Part shown: positions 56,256 through 64,000 of the stretch, piece by piece
Layout: the number at the start of each line of letters is the position of its first letter
How positions within the stretch are numbered: the first letter of the stretch is position 1
Translations under genes and position numbers: made by a program
The notes under the pieces: generated by a model
The model's input: only the letters and a program-made list of their open reading frames with translations
The model's database searches: none
Told to the model about the DNA's origin: nothing
From: Rhizobium tibeticum
Lineage (GTDB): Bacteria > Pseudomonadota > Alphaproteobacteria > Rhizobiales > Rhizobiaceae
Direction of reading: 5' to 3'
Assembly (NCBI RefSeq): GCF_900110205.1
Contig: NZ_FOCV01000012.1
Location: forward strand, 1 to 64,000
Length of the DNA: 64,000 nucleotides

Positions 56256-56642
56256 ATGGCAAGAGGCATAGTAATCCGCGAGGCGCATTTCCCTGGACGC
56301 GCCCCCATCGATACCTACGGCAATGGCGGTTTCCGTTTCGCCGACATGTCCCATCGCGGATCGATCCTTTGCCTGCCGTCCGGCATCTATGGCTGGGACA
56401 TGGATATGTCGAAGCCGCTGTCCATCGAGAATTTTCAGAAGGTGCTCGATGAGGCAGCCGAGATCGAGGTCCTGCTGATCGGCACTGGCAGCGACATGCG
56501 ACCAATCCCGGCCGATCTGAAGGCAGCCTTGAAGGCCGCCGGCATTTCATCCGATCCGATGAATACGGGTGCCGCGGTTCGCACCTTCAATATCATGCTG
56601 ATGGAATCGCGCGCCGTTGCCGCGGCAATGATAGCGGTCTGA
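56256..56642 (+). CDS. Mth938-like domain protein
   Basis: The 128-residue single-domain protein has GNGGFRFADMSHRGSILCLP at the N-terminus, VLLIGTGSDMRPIP in the middle and GAAVRTFNIMLMESRAVAAA at the end, the pattern of the Mth938/NDUFAF3 family. In mitochondria, the relative NDUFAF3 assists complex I assembly; the bacterial role is unknown. It sits between secDF and a NDUFAF6-like gene with spacings of a few bases. Confidence 0.88.
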   Translation: MARGIVIREAHFPGRAPIDTYGNGGFRFADMSHRGSILCLPSGIYGWDMDMSKPLSIENFQKVLDEAAEIEVLLIGTGSDMRPIPADLKAALKAAGISSDPMNTGAAVRTFNIMLMESRAVAAAMIAV

Positions 56643-56644
56643 CA

Positions 56645-57496
56645 ATGGCCGATCAGTCTTTGACGAACCAGGACATTTGCCTGGCGACGCTACGCGACAA
56701 TGACCGCGACCGATACCTTGCCTGCCTGCTGTCGCCGGATGACAAACGCGGCGCCCTGGCAGCGCTTTACGCCTTCAGCGCTGAACTCGCACGCATTCGC
56801 GATCTGGTGCATGAGCCGCTTCCGGGAGAGGTTCGCATTCAGTACTGGCGTGACCTGCTGGAAGGAAGTGCGCACGGCTCCACCCAGGCGAACCCGATTG
56901 CCGCCGCCTTGCTGTCGGCGATCGAAGCCCACCATTTGCCAAAACAGACGCTCGTGAACATGATCGACGCTCGTATCTTCGATCTCTACGACGATCCAAT
57001 GGAGACGCGCCTTTCACTCGAAGGCTATGCCGGCGAGACGGCGTCTGCCCTCATTCAATTGGCCAGCCTGGTGCTTGCGCCGGAGGAGGCGGCAAGATCC
57101 GCCGAGGCTGCCGGACACGCAGGCGTTGCGCAGGCGATTGCTGGCCTGCTGCTTTTGATGCCGCTGCATCGTCACCGCGGACAGCTCTACATTCCCGTCG
57201 AAATCCTATCCGCGACGGGACTTGATCGCGATGCGTTTCTTTCGGGCGACGACAGGCCGCGCATCTCTGCGGCGATCGAAGCCTTTTCCGGACTCGGCCG
57301 CGACCATCTCGCCAAGGCGAGAAGTGTCGCGATATCACCAACCGTATTTCCGGCCTTTCTGCCTGTCGCTCTGGCGGAGCCGGTTCTCGTCAGTGCCCAG
57401 AAGGCTGGCGCCGGATTGTTCGAGCGTCAGCTACAGCGCTCGCAGTTGCGACGCCAGGCGGTTATGTTGCTAGCGTTGATGCGCAAGAAAATCTGA
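56645..57496 (+). CDS. Squalene/phytoene synthase family protein, NDUFAF6-like
   Basis: The 283-residue product has the isoprenoid synthase fold, but its two Asp-rich motifs are incomplete: the first reads AELARIRDLVHEPLPGEVR, and the region of the second reads YAGETASALIQLASLVL instead of the YxxxVAGxVG form of true phytoene or squalene synthases. The E-T-x-S-x-L pattern fits NDUFAF6-type complex I assembly factors, and a NDUFAF3-like (Mth938) gene directly precedes it. A non-catalytic assembly role is therefore preferred over lipid synthesis; this is inference. ATG 56645 is three bases after the previous stop codon. Confidence 0.82.
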   Translation: MADQSLTNQDICLATLRDNDRDRYLACLLSPDDKRGALAALYAFSAELARIRDLVHEPLPGEVRIQYWRDLLEGSAHGSTQANPIAAALLSAIEAHHLPKQTLVNMIDARIFDLYDDPMETRLSLEGYAGETASALIQLASLVLAPEEAARSAEAAGHAGVAQAIAGLLLLMPLHRHRGQLYIPVEILSATGLDRDAFLSGDDRPRISAAIEAFSGLGRDHLAKARSVAISPTVFPAFLPVALAEPVLVSAQKAGAGLFERQLQRSQLRRQAVMLLALMRKKI

Positions 57497-57564
57497 TCCT
57501 GTTTAAACTCGCGCAAGGCTCGTGCGGTATAAGGGCGCCGTTGCAGCTTTGATCGGAGAGCGAT

Positions 57565-57987
57565 GTGAGCATTATCGTCTGGTGCGTTATTTTCGCAATC
57601 GTCATCTTCATCGCCTTTGTTTCGACGCGCATGGCCGCGCAGAACAAGGAAGATGGCCTCCACGATACCGGACTCGCCATCATCGAGTTCAACCGTGCTT
57701 TCCCGAATGAAGCAATCCGCCAGTTGCAGGCGACCGCCAACGGCCAAGCGATGTTCGTGCGCCTGCATGACAACAAGGCGGGCTTCATGCGCAACATGCA
57801 GAGACATTATTCATGCCACATCATCGAGCCGGGCAGAGTGCGTGTGCTGAGTTCTGAAACTGGCAGCGGCCTCAGCATCGAGTTCCTTGATGCTCCGCAT
57901 CAGAACGGCACGTTCGAATTCGCCTCCGCCAAGGAGGCATCAGAGGTCTCCCTCTGGCTGCTCGGCAACTACGTGGCGGAACCTTGA
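57565..57987 (+). CDS. Hypothetical membrane-anchored protein
   Basis: The 140-residue product begins with one membrane helix (MSIIVWCVIFAIVIFIAFVS) and continues as a soluble domain of about 115 residues (FNRAFPNEAIRQLQATANG, ending ASEVSLWLLGNYVAEP). No named domain is recognised. GGAGAG precedes the GTG start at 57565. It lies 68 bases after the NDUFAF6-like gene and is probably the last gene of the secDF-linked run; about 240 bases without a recognised gene follow. Confidence 0.65.
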   Translation: MSIIVWCVIFAIVIFIAFVSTRMAAQNKEDGLHDTGLAIIEFNRAFPNEAIRQLQATANGQAMFVRLHDNKAGFMRNMQRHYSCHIIEPGRVRVLSSETGSGLSIEFLDAPHQNGTFEFASAKEASEVSLWLLGNYVAEP

Positions 57988-58228
57988 CAAGGCATTGCCG
58001 CCGCACAATTCCACGGCCGCACACGGCCAGTAGCGAGGCCCCTGGCGAACCGGCATATCCTTTCGCCGCGGCCATTCCGCATTCACGATCATCCTTATCG
58101 GCGTCGCCTCTGGCGGGACGCATGGCTGCGGCCGTTTTGCCGTTGCCTGACGGCCGAAATAGGCGCAAGATTTGCGCTCATCCGGCAAATGTTTGAGTTT
58201 GTGTTAACAAACGCGATGGAGGTGCGTG

Positions 58229-58888
58229 ATGCTTGCGATCAATGATACCGCTCCGGATTTCGAAGCCCAGACGACCGAAGGCAAAATCAGTTTTCACCAG
58301 TGGATCGGCAATTCCTGGGCGGTGCTGTTTTCGCACCCCAAGGATTTTACCCCCGTATGCACAACCGAGCTCGGTTACATGGCGCGGATCAAACCTGAAT
58401 TCGACAAGCGTGGTGTGAAGATCATCGGCCTTTCTGTCGATCCGCTCGAACGCCACACCAGCTGGATGAAGGACATCGAGGAAACGCAGGGCTACCGTCC
58501 GAACTATCCGATGATCGCGGATGTCGATTACGCGGTATCGAAGCGCTACAATATGCTGCCTGCCCTGGTGTCCGGCGATCCGACGGACCGCACCCCAGCC
58601 GATAACCAGACCGTCCGCAACATTTTCGTGATTGGGCCCGACAAGAAGATCAAACTGGTTATGGTCTATCCAATGACCACAGGTCGTAACTTCGATGAGG
58701 TGCTGCGGGTGATCGATTCCCTCCAGCTTACCGCCAAGCACAAGGTCGCTACGCCGGTGAACTGGAAGAATGGGGAGGACGTGATCATCGCCGGCTCAGT
58801 CTCCGACGACGAGGCAAAGAAGCAGTATCCGCAAGGTTGGCGCGCACCGAAGCCCTATATCAGGATCGTGCCGCAGCCGCACGGATAG
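58229..58888 (+). CDS. 1-Cys peroxiredoxin
   Basis: The 219-residue Prx6-type enzyme reduces peroxides. The peroxidatic Cys is in PKDFTPVCTTELGYM near residue 46 and the conserved Arg lies near SGDPTDRTPADNQTVRNIFV. The C-terminal extension (TPVNWKNGEDVIIAGSVSDD) marks the 1-Cys subgroup. ATG 58229 was chosen, six bases after GGAGG; a GTG at 58226 is in frame. It precedes the persulfide dioxygenase gene by 36 bases, suggesting a shared role in sulfur or peroxide stress. Confidence 0.93.
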   Translation: MLAINDTAPDFEAQTTEGKISFHQWIGNSWAVLFSHPKDFTPVCTTELGYMARIKPEFDKRGVKIIGLSVDPLERHTSWMKDIEETQGYRPNYPMIADVDYAVSKRYNMLPALVSGDPTDRTPADNQTVRNIFVIGPDKKIKLVMVYPMTTGRNFDEVLRVIDSLQLTAKHKVATPVNWKNGEDVIIAGSVSDDEAKKQYPQGWRAPKPYIRIVPQPHG

Positions 58889-58924
58889 TCGATCGCAAAC
58901 TGTGCCGCCACGCAGGAGGTAGGG

Positions 58925-59962
58925 ATGATCTTCCGGCAGCTGTTCGATCCGGTATCGAGTACTTATTCCTATTTGCTGGCAAGCCGGAAAGGCGGCGAGG
59001 CGCTGATCATCGATCCGGTGTTGGAAAGGGTCGATCGCTACCTCCAACTCATCCATGAACTCGACCTGAAGCTGGTCAAGGCCGTCGACACGCATCTCCA
59101 CGCCGACCACATCACAGGACTTGGCGCTCTGCGCGACAAAACCCATTGCATAACAGTCATGGGGGAGCAGACAAAAGCCGATGTCGTTTCGATGCGGCTC
59201 TGCGACAACGACAAGCTGACCATCGAGGGGCTTTCTCTGGACGTGATCTATACGCCGGGCCACACGGACGATTCCTACAGTTTCGTGCTGCCCGACCGCG
59301 TCTTCACCGGCGACACGCTGCTCATCCGCGGCACCGGCCGGACCGATTTTCAGAACGGTGATCCGAGAGCACAGTTCGAGTCTATATTCGGTCGGCTTCT
59401 AAAGCTTCCGGATTCAACGCTGGTTTTCCCGGCGCACGATTACAAGGGGGATACGGTCTCTACCATTGGTGAGGAGAGGGCCTTTAACCCGCGCCTGCAG
59501 GTGACGTCTGCCGATGAATATGCCGACCTGATGAACAATCTGAAGCTCTCGAATCCGAAGATGATGGATGTTGCCGTCCCTGCCAACATGAAGGTCGGGA
59601 TGAACCAGGCTAACGTCATGCGCCACGGCTGGGCACTGACGGCGCAACAGGCGCTGAGTGTCGTGGGCCTCGGGGATGTCGCTTTAATCGATCTGCGCGA
59701 GAACGCCGAGCGGCGGCGAAACGGTACGATTCCGGGATCGCTGCACGTCCCGTATCCCTCGCTCGAGGAAAGCATAGGCGCGGGCGGAATGCTGCATGAA
59801 CTTGCAAGCTCAACCCGCAAAAGGCTGCTTTTCTACTGCGCGTTCGGTGAGCGATCGGCAATGGCCGTGCAGGCAGCGCACGATGCCGGCCTTCCTCTGG
59901 CCTTTCACATCGAAGGCGGCATCGACGCCTGGAAGAAGGCGGAAGGACCGATCGCGCATTAG
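58925..59962 (+). CDS. Persulfide dioxygenase-rhodanese fusion
   Basis: The 345-residue protein has an ETHE1-type metallo-beta-lactamase domain (residues 1-235) and a C-terminal rhodanese domain. Metal ligands are in DTHLHADHITGLGALRD, YTPGHTDDSYSFV, FTGDTLLIRGTGRTDFQNGD and FPAHDYKGD. The rhodanese loop has its Cys in LLFYCAFGERSAMAV. Such fusions oxidise glutathione persulfide to sulfite and transfer sulfane sulfur, detoxifying sulfide. The regulator BigR, often nearby in rhizobia, is not in the window. It directly follows the peroxiredoxin gene. Confidence 0.9.
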   Translation: MIFRQLFDPVSSTYSYLLASRKGGEALIIDPVLERVDRYLQLIHELDLKLVKAVDTHLHADHITGLGALRDKTHCITVMGEQTKADVVSMRLCDNDKLTIEGLSLDVIYTPGHTDDSYSFVLPDRVFTGDTLLIRGTGRTDFQNGDPRAQFESIFGRLLKLPDSTLVFPAHDYKGDTVSTIGEERAFNPRLQVTSADEYADLMNNLKLSNPKMMDVAVPANMKVGMNQANVMRHGWALTAQQALSVVGLGDVALIDLRENAERRRNGTIPGSLHVPYPSLEESIGAGGMLHELASSTRKRLLFYCAFGERSAMAVQAAHDAGLPLAFHIEGGIDAWKKAEGPIAH

Positions 59963-60191
59963 CGAGCAGCCTCGGTGAGCCGTGCAATGGTAAAGCAGCG
60001 ATGAATTCTGACCTGTCCCATCTGCAGCTACCGATCGGCAGAGACGATGCCGGTTGATGCCAGCGTTTGGTTCTAAGAATGCCGAGGCTGCCGTGCGACA
60101 CTCAAGCCGAAGGACGGTGATTGCTGCGTTTTCTGCTCATATGGGTCGGTTCGCCGTCCACCGGTTCAGGCCGGGAACCCTCGCCGTAATG

Positions 60192-60758
60192 TCACGCGAC
60201 TTGAAACACAGCCGCGTAGTGGTAGGGCGGGAGATCGACGATCCGCAGCATGGTAAGGCCGGCCGGCTCAACGACGGTGCGGACGGCTTCGATTGGCATG
60301 CGGGTCTCGGTTCGCGGTCCGCGCGGCTGACCAAGCACAACCGTTTCTTCCCGCGGCCGCGGATGCCAATTCACGATGCAGAATAACCCATCCGGCCGCA
60401 GAGCTGCCCGGACGGAACGCGCAAGGCCAGTCTGGTCAGGAACGCCGTGGAATGTGTTGGCGATCAGGACATAGTCGACCGGCTCATCCAGGTGTTCGGC
60501 CAGGGAGGTGGCGTCCGCGCAGATCCACTGGCGAACGGACGCGTGCCTTCGTTCAACTTCGGCCTTCGCCAGCTCGATCATATCAGGATCGAGATCAAGC
60601 GCCGCAAGGCGTCCGTCGACCAACTCGGCGATCGGGCCTGTGAAGTAGCCGTCGCCGCAGCAAAGGTCGAGCACGCTCATGCCGCGCCGAATGCCGACCT
60701 GCTGAAGCAGCCCTGCCGGATCGGGCCAGAGCGCGGACCACCAGTCCCGGTCCGGCAT
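60192..60758 (-). CDS. Class I SAM-dependent methyltransferase
   Basis: The 188-residue product has SAM motif I as VLDLCCGDGYFTGPIAEL near residue 30, motif II as LAALDLDPDMIELAKAE, and motif III near DYVLIANTFHG. The substrate is unknown; the NTFHGVPDQTG loop resembles arsenite/UbiE-like small-molecule enzymes. ATG 60758 follows AAGG; in-frame ATGs at 60785 and 60818 have weaker support. It lies 135 bases downstream of trmFO on the same strand. Confidence 0.82.
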   Translation of the reverse strand: MPDRDWWSALWPDPAGLLQQVGIRRGMSVLDLCCGDGYFTGPIAELVDGRLAALDLDPDMIELAKAEVERRHASVRQWICADATSLAEHLDEPVDYVLIANTFHGVPDQTGLARSVRAALRPDGLFCIVNWHPRPREETVVLGQPRGPRTETRMPIEAVRTVVEPAGLTMLRIVDLPPYHYAAVFQVA

Positions 60759-60893
60759 GGATGTGCCTTGAAACAATGCTGCCATCAGCGCACTCTTTTC
60801 GAAGAAGATACGCCGCACAACATCTTCGATTCTGACAACCGCCGCGGCCCTTGGCCGATGGCAGCATCGAGAATGCTGGTACGCGCGGCCCGA

Positions 60894-62327
60894 TCATGCA
60901 CTCTCCGCGAGTTTAATGTCGAGCCCAAGCCAGTTTGCACAATCGGCAAGGGCGCGCCTGGCGATCAGCTGCCGCTTCATGATGGTCTTATCCTTGCCGC
61001 GGAAGCGCTTCACGCCCTCGGGCTTGACGATCGAACCAGGCTCGAGTTCGGGGAAAAGGCCGAAGTTGATGTTCATCGGCTGAAACGACCGCTTGCCAGG
61101 CTCCTCGTCATTGACGATGTGACCGCCTGTGATGTGGGCGAGCAGTGAGCCTAGCGCCGTGGTTGCGGGCGGCAGCGATACCGCTTCTCCTTTCCGCTCG
61201 GCAGCGGCAAACCGGCCTGCCATAAGCCCGACACTGGCGCTTTCGACGTAGCCTTCACAGCCGGTGATTTGTCCGGCAAAGCGCAGGCCCCTGCGTGACT
61301 TGAGCGTCAGAGACGGGTCGAGCAGCGTCGGCGAATTGATGTAGGTATTGCGGTGAAGGCCGCCGAGGCGGGCGAATTCGGCATTCTGAAGTCCCGGAAT
61401 CATGCGAAAGATCTCTGCCTGGGCGCCGTATTTCAGCTTCGTCTGGAAGCCGACCATGTTGTAGAGCGTACCGAGCGCATTGTCCTGCCGCAACTGCACG
61501 ACAGCGTAGGCCTTAACCGTCGGGTTGTGCGCATTGGTCAGGCCCATCGGCTTCATGGGGCCGTGACGCAGCGTTTCGCGACCGCGCTCTGCCATCACCT
61601 CGATCGGAAGGCAGCCATCGAAGTAGGGTGTCCCTTCCCATTCCTTGAACCCGACTGTATCACCGGCAATCAGGGCATCCACGAAAGCATTGTACTGCTC
61701 TTCGGTCATCGGACAGTTGATATAGTCCTTGCCGGTGCCGCCCGGGCCGACCTTGTCGTAGCGAGACTGGTACCAACAGGTATCCATGTCGATGCTGTCG
61801 CGATGAACGATCGGTGCAATCGCATCGAAGAAGGCCAGCGCATCCGCACCCGTCTCGGCCTGGATGGCGCTCGCAAGGGAAGGCGCAGTCAGGGGGCCGG
61901 TCGCAACGATTGCAAGATCCCATTCCCTCGGCGGCAGACCGGTCACTTCTTCACGAACGACAGTGATCAACGGATGCTCGTGGATCGTCTTGGTGACGGC
62001 TTCGGAAAATCCGTCGCGGTCGACAGCCAATGCGCCGCCGGCCGGGACCTGGTGCTTGTCCGCACAGGCCATGATCAGCGATCCCGCCAAGCGCATCTCG
62101 GCATGGATGACGCCGACCGCGTTGCTGGTCGCGTCATCGGACCGGAAGGAATTGGAGCAAACGAGCTCGGCCAGATCGTCGGTCTTGTGAGCGTCGGTGC
62201 CTCGCACGCCACGCATCTCGTGCAGGATCACGGGCACGCCGGCGTTTGCGATCTGCCAGGCCGCCTCTGAGCCAGCGAGCCCGCCGCCGACCACGTGGAT
62301 GGGAGAATGGGAAGAGGTTTTGTTCAT
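60894..62327 (-). CDS. trmFO: Methylenetetrahydrofolate-tRNA-uracil-54 methyltransferase TrmFO
   Basis: The 477-residue FAD enzyme makes 5-methyluridine at position 54 of tRNA using methylenetetrahydrofolate. The FAD loop is [19 protein letters not shown]. Family motifs [37 protein letters not shown] and [14 protein letters not shown] are all visible. ATG 62327 was chosen; the open frame extends ten codons upstream. It is the usual folate-dependent alternative to TrmA. Confidence 0.95.
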   Translation of the reverse strand: MNKTSSHSPIHVVGGGLAGSEAAWQIANAGVPVILHEMRGVRGTDAHKTDDLAELVCSNSFRSDDATSNAVGVIHAEMRLAGSLIMACADKHQVPAGGALAVDRDGFSEAVTKTIHEHPLITVVREEVTGLPPREWDLAIVATGPLTAPSLASAIQAETGADALAFFDAIAPIVHRDSIDMDTCWYQSRYDKVGPGGTGKDYINCPMTEEQYNAFVDALIAGDTVGFKEWEGTPYFDGCLPIEVMAERGRETLRHGPMKPMGLTNAHNPTVKAYAVVQLRQDNALGTLYNMVGFQTKLKYGAQAEIFRMIPGLQNAEFARLGGLHRNTYINSPTLLDPSLTLKSRRGLRFAGQITGCEGYVESASVGLMAGRFAAAERKGEAVSLPPATTALGSLLAHITGGHIVNDEEPGKRSFQPMNINFGLFPELEPGSIVKPEGVKRFRGKDKTIMKRQLIARRALADCANWLGLDIKLAESA

Positions 62328-62404
62328 GCGCGGCTGATTACCACGCTGGAGCGGCACAGGAAACCGAAGAATTGACGACCGGTTTGATGTAGACGGCGAC
62401 GCTC

Positions 62405-63999
62405 TTAGATATCCAGTTCCAGCCGAGCGCCTGTGTCGCTCGCTGCCGGCACGGCGCAGCAGATCAGAGCTTCGTCATCGGCGGCGTCGGCTGTCGGCTC
62501 CTTGACATAGGCGACAGCGCCGGACACGATCTTCGTCCTGCAGCTCCCGCAATTGCCGAGGCGACAGTTGAAATCAGGCGCCAAGCCACATGCTTCGGCA
62601 AGCTCCAGCAAACTGCCTGATCCTGGCTCCCAGCGCGCTTGCTTGCCTGAGCGCATGAAATTCACTGGCTGCGGATCGCGAGCGGCGGCGCGCGCTGGCG
62701 GCCGCTTGGCTTCATCCCCCGATCGCTGGAGAGACGCCGATCCAAACGCTTCGGCGTGGATGCGGTTATCGGCAATATTCAACCCGCGCAGGCCGTCGTG
62801 CACGGACTGCATGAAGCCTACTGGACCGCACAGATAAAAATCATAGTCGTTGAAGGGCAATACTGTGCTCAGCAGGTTCATGTCGACGCGCCCCTGCTGT
62901 TCGTAGTCTTCGCCAGCGACGGTATCGGAGGTATCGCTGAGCAGACGGACCAGCCTGACGACGCCACCGGATGCCGCCGCGAGTGCCTGCAACTCGGTAT
63001 CGAATGCACGCTCCGACTTGCTATGTGCGGAGTAGACCAGCCACGTCGGTCGTATCCGGCGGGTGCGCAGGCCTCGTAGACGACATGCCGGAGCATGGCG
63101 AGCAGTGGCGTTATTCCAATGCCGGCGGCCAGCAGAACGGCAGGACGTCGTTCTGTGGCGTTGATCGTGAACGCGCCGGCAGGGGCGCGGGCCTCGATGA
63201 TGTCACCTTCTCGGATGGCGTCGTGAAGACGCGTCGAGACAAATCCTTCGCGCTTGACGCTGATGCGATACGTACCATCGGAGGGCGCCGAGGAGATCGT
63301 ATAGGTGCGCACTGCGGGTACCTCCGATCCCTCCACATCGATGCGGACAGGCAGATGCTGCCCGGAGACATGGGGAATGATCCCGCCTGCATCTGTCGGC
63401 TCGAGATAGAACGAGCGCACGCTCGCGCTCTCCTGGACGATCCGGGCGACGCGGAAGGGCCGCCAGCTCTTGGCGACGGCTGTCGCACGAAGCCGCGCGG
63501 CGGCCTCATTCCAGCTGCCGGTCATCAGAGAATTGGGAGATGGACCATCGGTCCGCGAACGCCAGCGAAGCGGCGACGCTTCTTGTCTGTAGACGATTTG
63601 CGTCGGGCGAAAGCGCCACAGTCGCTCAGCACCCTGGAAGGCTGCTATCTCCGGCGATTCCAGGATGACCTGCGCGTCGCCAGTCAATTGCAGCAGATCG
63701 CCGTTCTCGAAATCCGCAAAGACCAACCCCGCCCGCGGATTGGCGAGGATGTTGCCGAGCGTGTTGAAGAAGAGATTGCCGGCAAAGTCCGGGATCGTCA
63801 GAACGCCGTCCTCGCCGATCCGTACGAAACCCGGCCTGCCGCCACGATGCGAAACATCGATCTGGCGCTCGCCATCCTCGCGATCGACGTAGGAGGCGAC
63901 AAAGAACGTGTCTGCCTTAGCAATCATTTCGGCGGGACGCCCATCAAGGCTGTCGAAATGGACCGGGTCATACCCTGAGCGCTGCATCGGGTCCCGCAC
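62405..63999 (-). pseudogene. PNPOx-like/ferredoxin reductase/[2Fe-2S] fusion, frameshifted and cut by window edge
   Basis: Read from the right edge, the first part is a flavin-binding split-barrel (PNPOx-like) domain (MIAKADTFFVASYVDREDG, FAGNLFFNTLGNI). An FAD/NAD ferredoxin-reductase domain (VRTYTISSAP, LAAGIGITPLLAMLRHV) and a plant-type [2Fe-2S] domain (NCRLGNCGSCRTKIV) follow. The frame breaks near 63072: upstream reads HVVYEACAPA, but adding one G gives HVVYEGLRTRRIRPTWLVYS, which continues in the second frame. As it stands, the NAD half and iron-sulfur domain would not be made. The 5' end lies beyond position 64000. A sequencing error cannot be excluded. Confidence 0.85.
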
Positions 64000-64000
64000 G

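Overview
The window looks like about 64 kb of chromosome from an alphaproteobacterium of the Rhizobiaceae, most likely a Rhizobium. The evidence is an ExoR regulator, a PopZ-type polar protein, BA14K-type and HlyU-type proteins, a fused SecDF, an EcfG-type promoter, and a core block in the order dgt-argS-SPOR-nagZ-scpAB-tatABC-serS-surE-pcm-LytM-yajC-secDF. The species is not resolved. No CRISPR array, rRNA gene or intact insertion sequence was found.

Layout. 1-2.1 kb: decayed sequence with a faint integrase-like relic, then a glycosyltransferase and a VanZ-like membrane protein. 2.2-16.7 kb: accessory metabolism and regulation (threonine ammonia-lyase, HlyU, a diguanylate cyclase, a frameshifted SDR beside its TetR neighbour, azoreductase with a divergent LysR, CpdB, PilZ, a DMT exporter, Lrp-type regulator with alanine dehydrogenase). 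13.9-17.7 kb: DUF1203, then a minus-strand sulfur cluster of cysteine synthase, alanyl-tRNA editing protein, 3-mercaptopyruvate sulfurtransferase and acetyltransferase. 17.8-20.8 kb: a ChrR anti-sigma factor with no sigma factor beside it, an SDR, and a cyclopropane-fatty-acid synthase broken by a deletion/frameshift and a nonsense codon. 21.0-27.3 kb: a low-density accessory zone with gene debris (HTH, HNH), strong dyads, a repeated 51-bp element, tRNA-Asn with a duplicated 3' end about 1 kb away, a run of hairpins, small secreted proteins, tRNA-Cys and three small-protein genes. 27.5-59.9 kb: densely packed housekeeping genes, mostly on the plus strand. 60.2-64 kb: a minus-strand methyltransferase, trmFO, and a frameshifted PNPOx-like/ferredoxin-reductase/[2Fe-2S] fusion running off the right edge.

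How the genes work together. The core block combines translation (ValS, ArgS, SerS), cell-envelope turnover and division (SPOR protein, NagZ, degenerate LytM factor), chromosome condensation and polarity (ScpAB, PopZ) and export (TatABC, YajC, SecDF). Sulfur metabolism appears twice: cysteine synthesis and mercaptopyruvate sulfur transfer at 15-17.7 kb, and a persulfide dioxygenase-rhodanese fusion at 58.9 kb next to a 1-Cys peroxiredoxin.

Novelty. The parts most worth checking are the 21-27 kb zone (the tRNA-Asn repeat pair enclosing a structured segment, the repeated micro-ORF-like element, the tandem small membrane proteins) and the apparent decay of a sigma-E/ChrR stress module. I found no clearly complete, undescribed multi-gene system. 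Several broken genes could be sequencing errors rather than true pseudogenes.
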